From Opitutales bacterium (GTDB lineage: Bacteria > Verrucomicrobiota > Verrucomicrobiia > Opitutales > UBA953): a stretch of 50,430 nucleotides of DNA. This document shows positions 50,207 through 50,430 of this stretch, in pieces. Made by a program: the position numbers and the translations under genes. The notes under the pieces were generated by a model that did no database searches, was not told the origin of the DNA, and saw nothing but the letters and a program-made list of their open reading frames with translations. The DNA lies in assembly GCA_017935025.1 (NCBI GenBank), contig JAGBIL010000015.1, positions 1 to 50,430 of the forward strand, in the 5' to 3' direction. Every line of letters starts with the position of its first letter. Within the stretch, counting starts at the first letter, position 1.

Positions 50207-50430
50207 AATTTATCAATTGTAGGTTTTAAAATTCGTTGTTCAATTTGTCTCATAAATGAAGAAATAAACTGAAAATCAACATCTCCATTTGCGTCAATAG
50301 GTAAATATATTTTGTCTTTTTTGATTCTATCTAATGATGCCATATGCCCATAACTATATTTCGTTGCAGTTGTTTGAGTAATTGCTTTTGAAATAAACAG
50401 CGCAGTATAGGCATCAAGGGTAAAGTTTCT
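49993..50430 (-). CDS. HsdS-type specificity module A, C-terminal part (partial, 5' outside window)
   Basis: The frame is open to the window edge: NFTLDAYTALFISKAI, then KIYLPIDANGDVDFQFISSF, MRQIEQRILKPTIDKLCKQL and ANELMGGG at tract 1, after which it shifts into an unrelated tail of about 60 residues ending at 49993. The conserved helix DVDFQFISSFMRQIE is shared with module B (DIDFQFMSSFMKQIE) and resembles DWEFMEQYMRDIE of module C. The N-terminal part of the protein lies beyond 50430, so its type (stand-alone HsdS or fused methylase) is not visible. hsdM and hsdR genes are not in the window. Confidence 0.78.
   Translation of the reverse strand, partial: RNFTLDAYTALFISKAITQTTATKYSYGHMASLDRIKKDKIYLPIDANGDVDFQFISSFMRQIEQRILKPTIDKLCKQLIANELMGGGVNRFTLIGKHSILQRYSLKFSVVSVLKRQTTKLEILPTYHQHHSTMELMALSAMIAA
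50166..50176 (-). repeat. Poly-G tract 1 (11 G on the coding strand) in the HsdS array
   Basis: Homopolymer of 11 C on the + strand at the junction of modules A and B. With 11 G module A reads into a non-homologous tail; 9 or 12 G would join it in frame to GKSLHSNWKAFYF of module B. Confidence 0.92.

Overview
The window is a piece of a Gram-negative bacterial chromosome, most likely from Verrucomicrobiota (Opitutae-like). That placement is inferred from the lipid A/Kdo genes (kdsA, waaA, an LptF/LptG permease), a Verrucomicrobia-type pseudopilin cassette, an Arg-rich conserved protein of the kind seen in Opitutae, and a near absence of Shine-Dalgarno sequences. Pyruvate formate-lyase, a secreted beta-N-acetylhexosaminidase (GH20) and sialic-acid-type genes fit an anaerobic, host- or glycan-associated life. 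No rRNA is present to confirm the taxon.

Layout. 1-6101: right end of a prophage or genomic island with structural-type hypotheticals, a DUF6150/septoil-knot protein, a GT29 sialyltransferase-like gene coupled to a CMP-sialate synthetase, a small overlapping gene pair, a DUF4417 protein and a tyrosine recombinase, ending at the 3' end of tRNA-Ser(GGA). 6.2-23.8 kb: housekeeping genes (gmk, hisA, a P1B metal ATPase with a CsoR-like operator, tatD, comF, kdsA, an OppA-like lipoprotein, waaA, prs, lptF, a dihydroorotase-like gene, an ArsC/Spx-like gene, ruvX). 23.8-27.0 kb: four type II/IV pseudopilin genes in G-H-I-J order. 27.1-48.8 kb: nadE, a DMT exporter, hemL, ymdB, an M24 peptidase, a UPF0126 protein, pyrH-frr, GH20, aroK, a lysine-aminomutase-like gene, pflB, a thioesterase, tRNA-Asp, dnaJ-grpE and an outer-membrane barrel. 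49.1 kb to the end: an AT-rich, foreign-looking array of type I specificity (HsdS) modules joined by poly-G tracts.

The most striking signal is a non-palindromic octamer, CGGGAACG (preferred context TGCGGGAACGC). I hand-counted about 140 copies on both strands, where about 2 would be expected from base composition. It occurs in genes in all reading frames and in intergenic repeats. Inverted pairs of it form the stems of several rho-independent terminators. This is the arrangement known for DNA uptake sequences of Neisseriaceae and Pasteurellaceae. It is sparser in the island and absent from the HsdS array. I regard it as a candidate uptake (or HIP1-like) genome signature. The window also holds comF and pseudopilins, but nothing in the sequence proves that they read it.

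The second notable system is the HsdS array: at least three target-recognition modules in tandem, separated by runs of 12 and 11 G, each currently one base out of register for fusion with the next. That is the design expected of a slippage-driven specificity switch. Several families of intergenic inverted repeats (four copies of an AAATTTAGCGAAGC family, CATCAAGC-type stems, and CGGAAGCGG-bounded units) fill most gaps longer than 200 bases.
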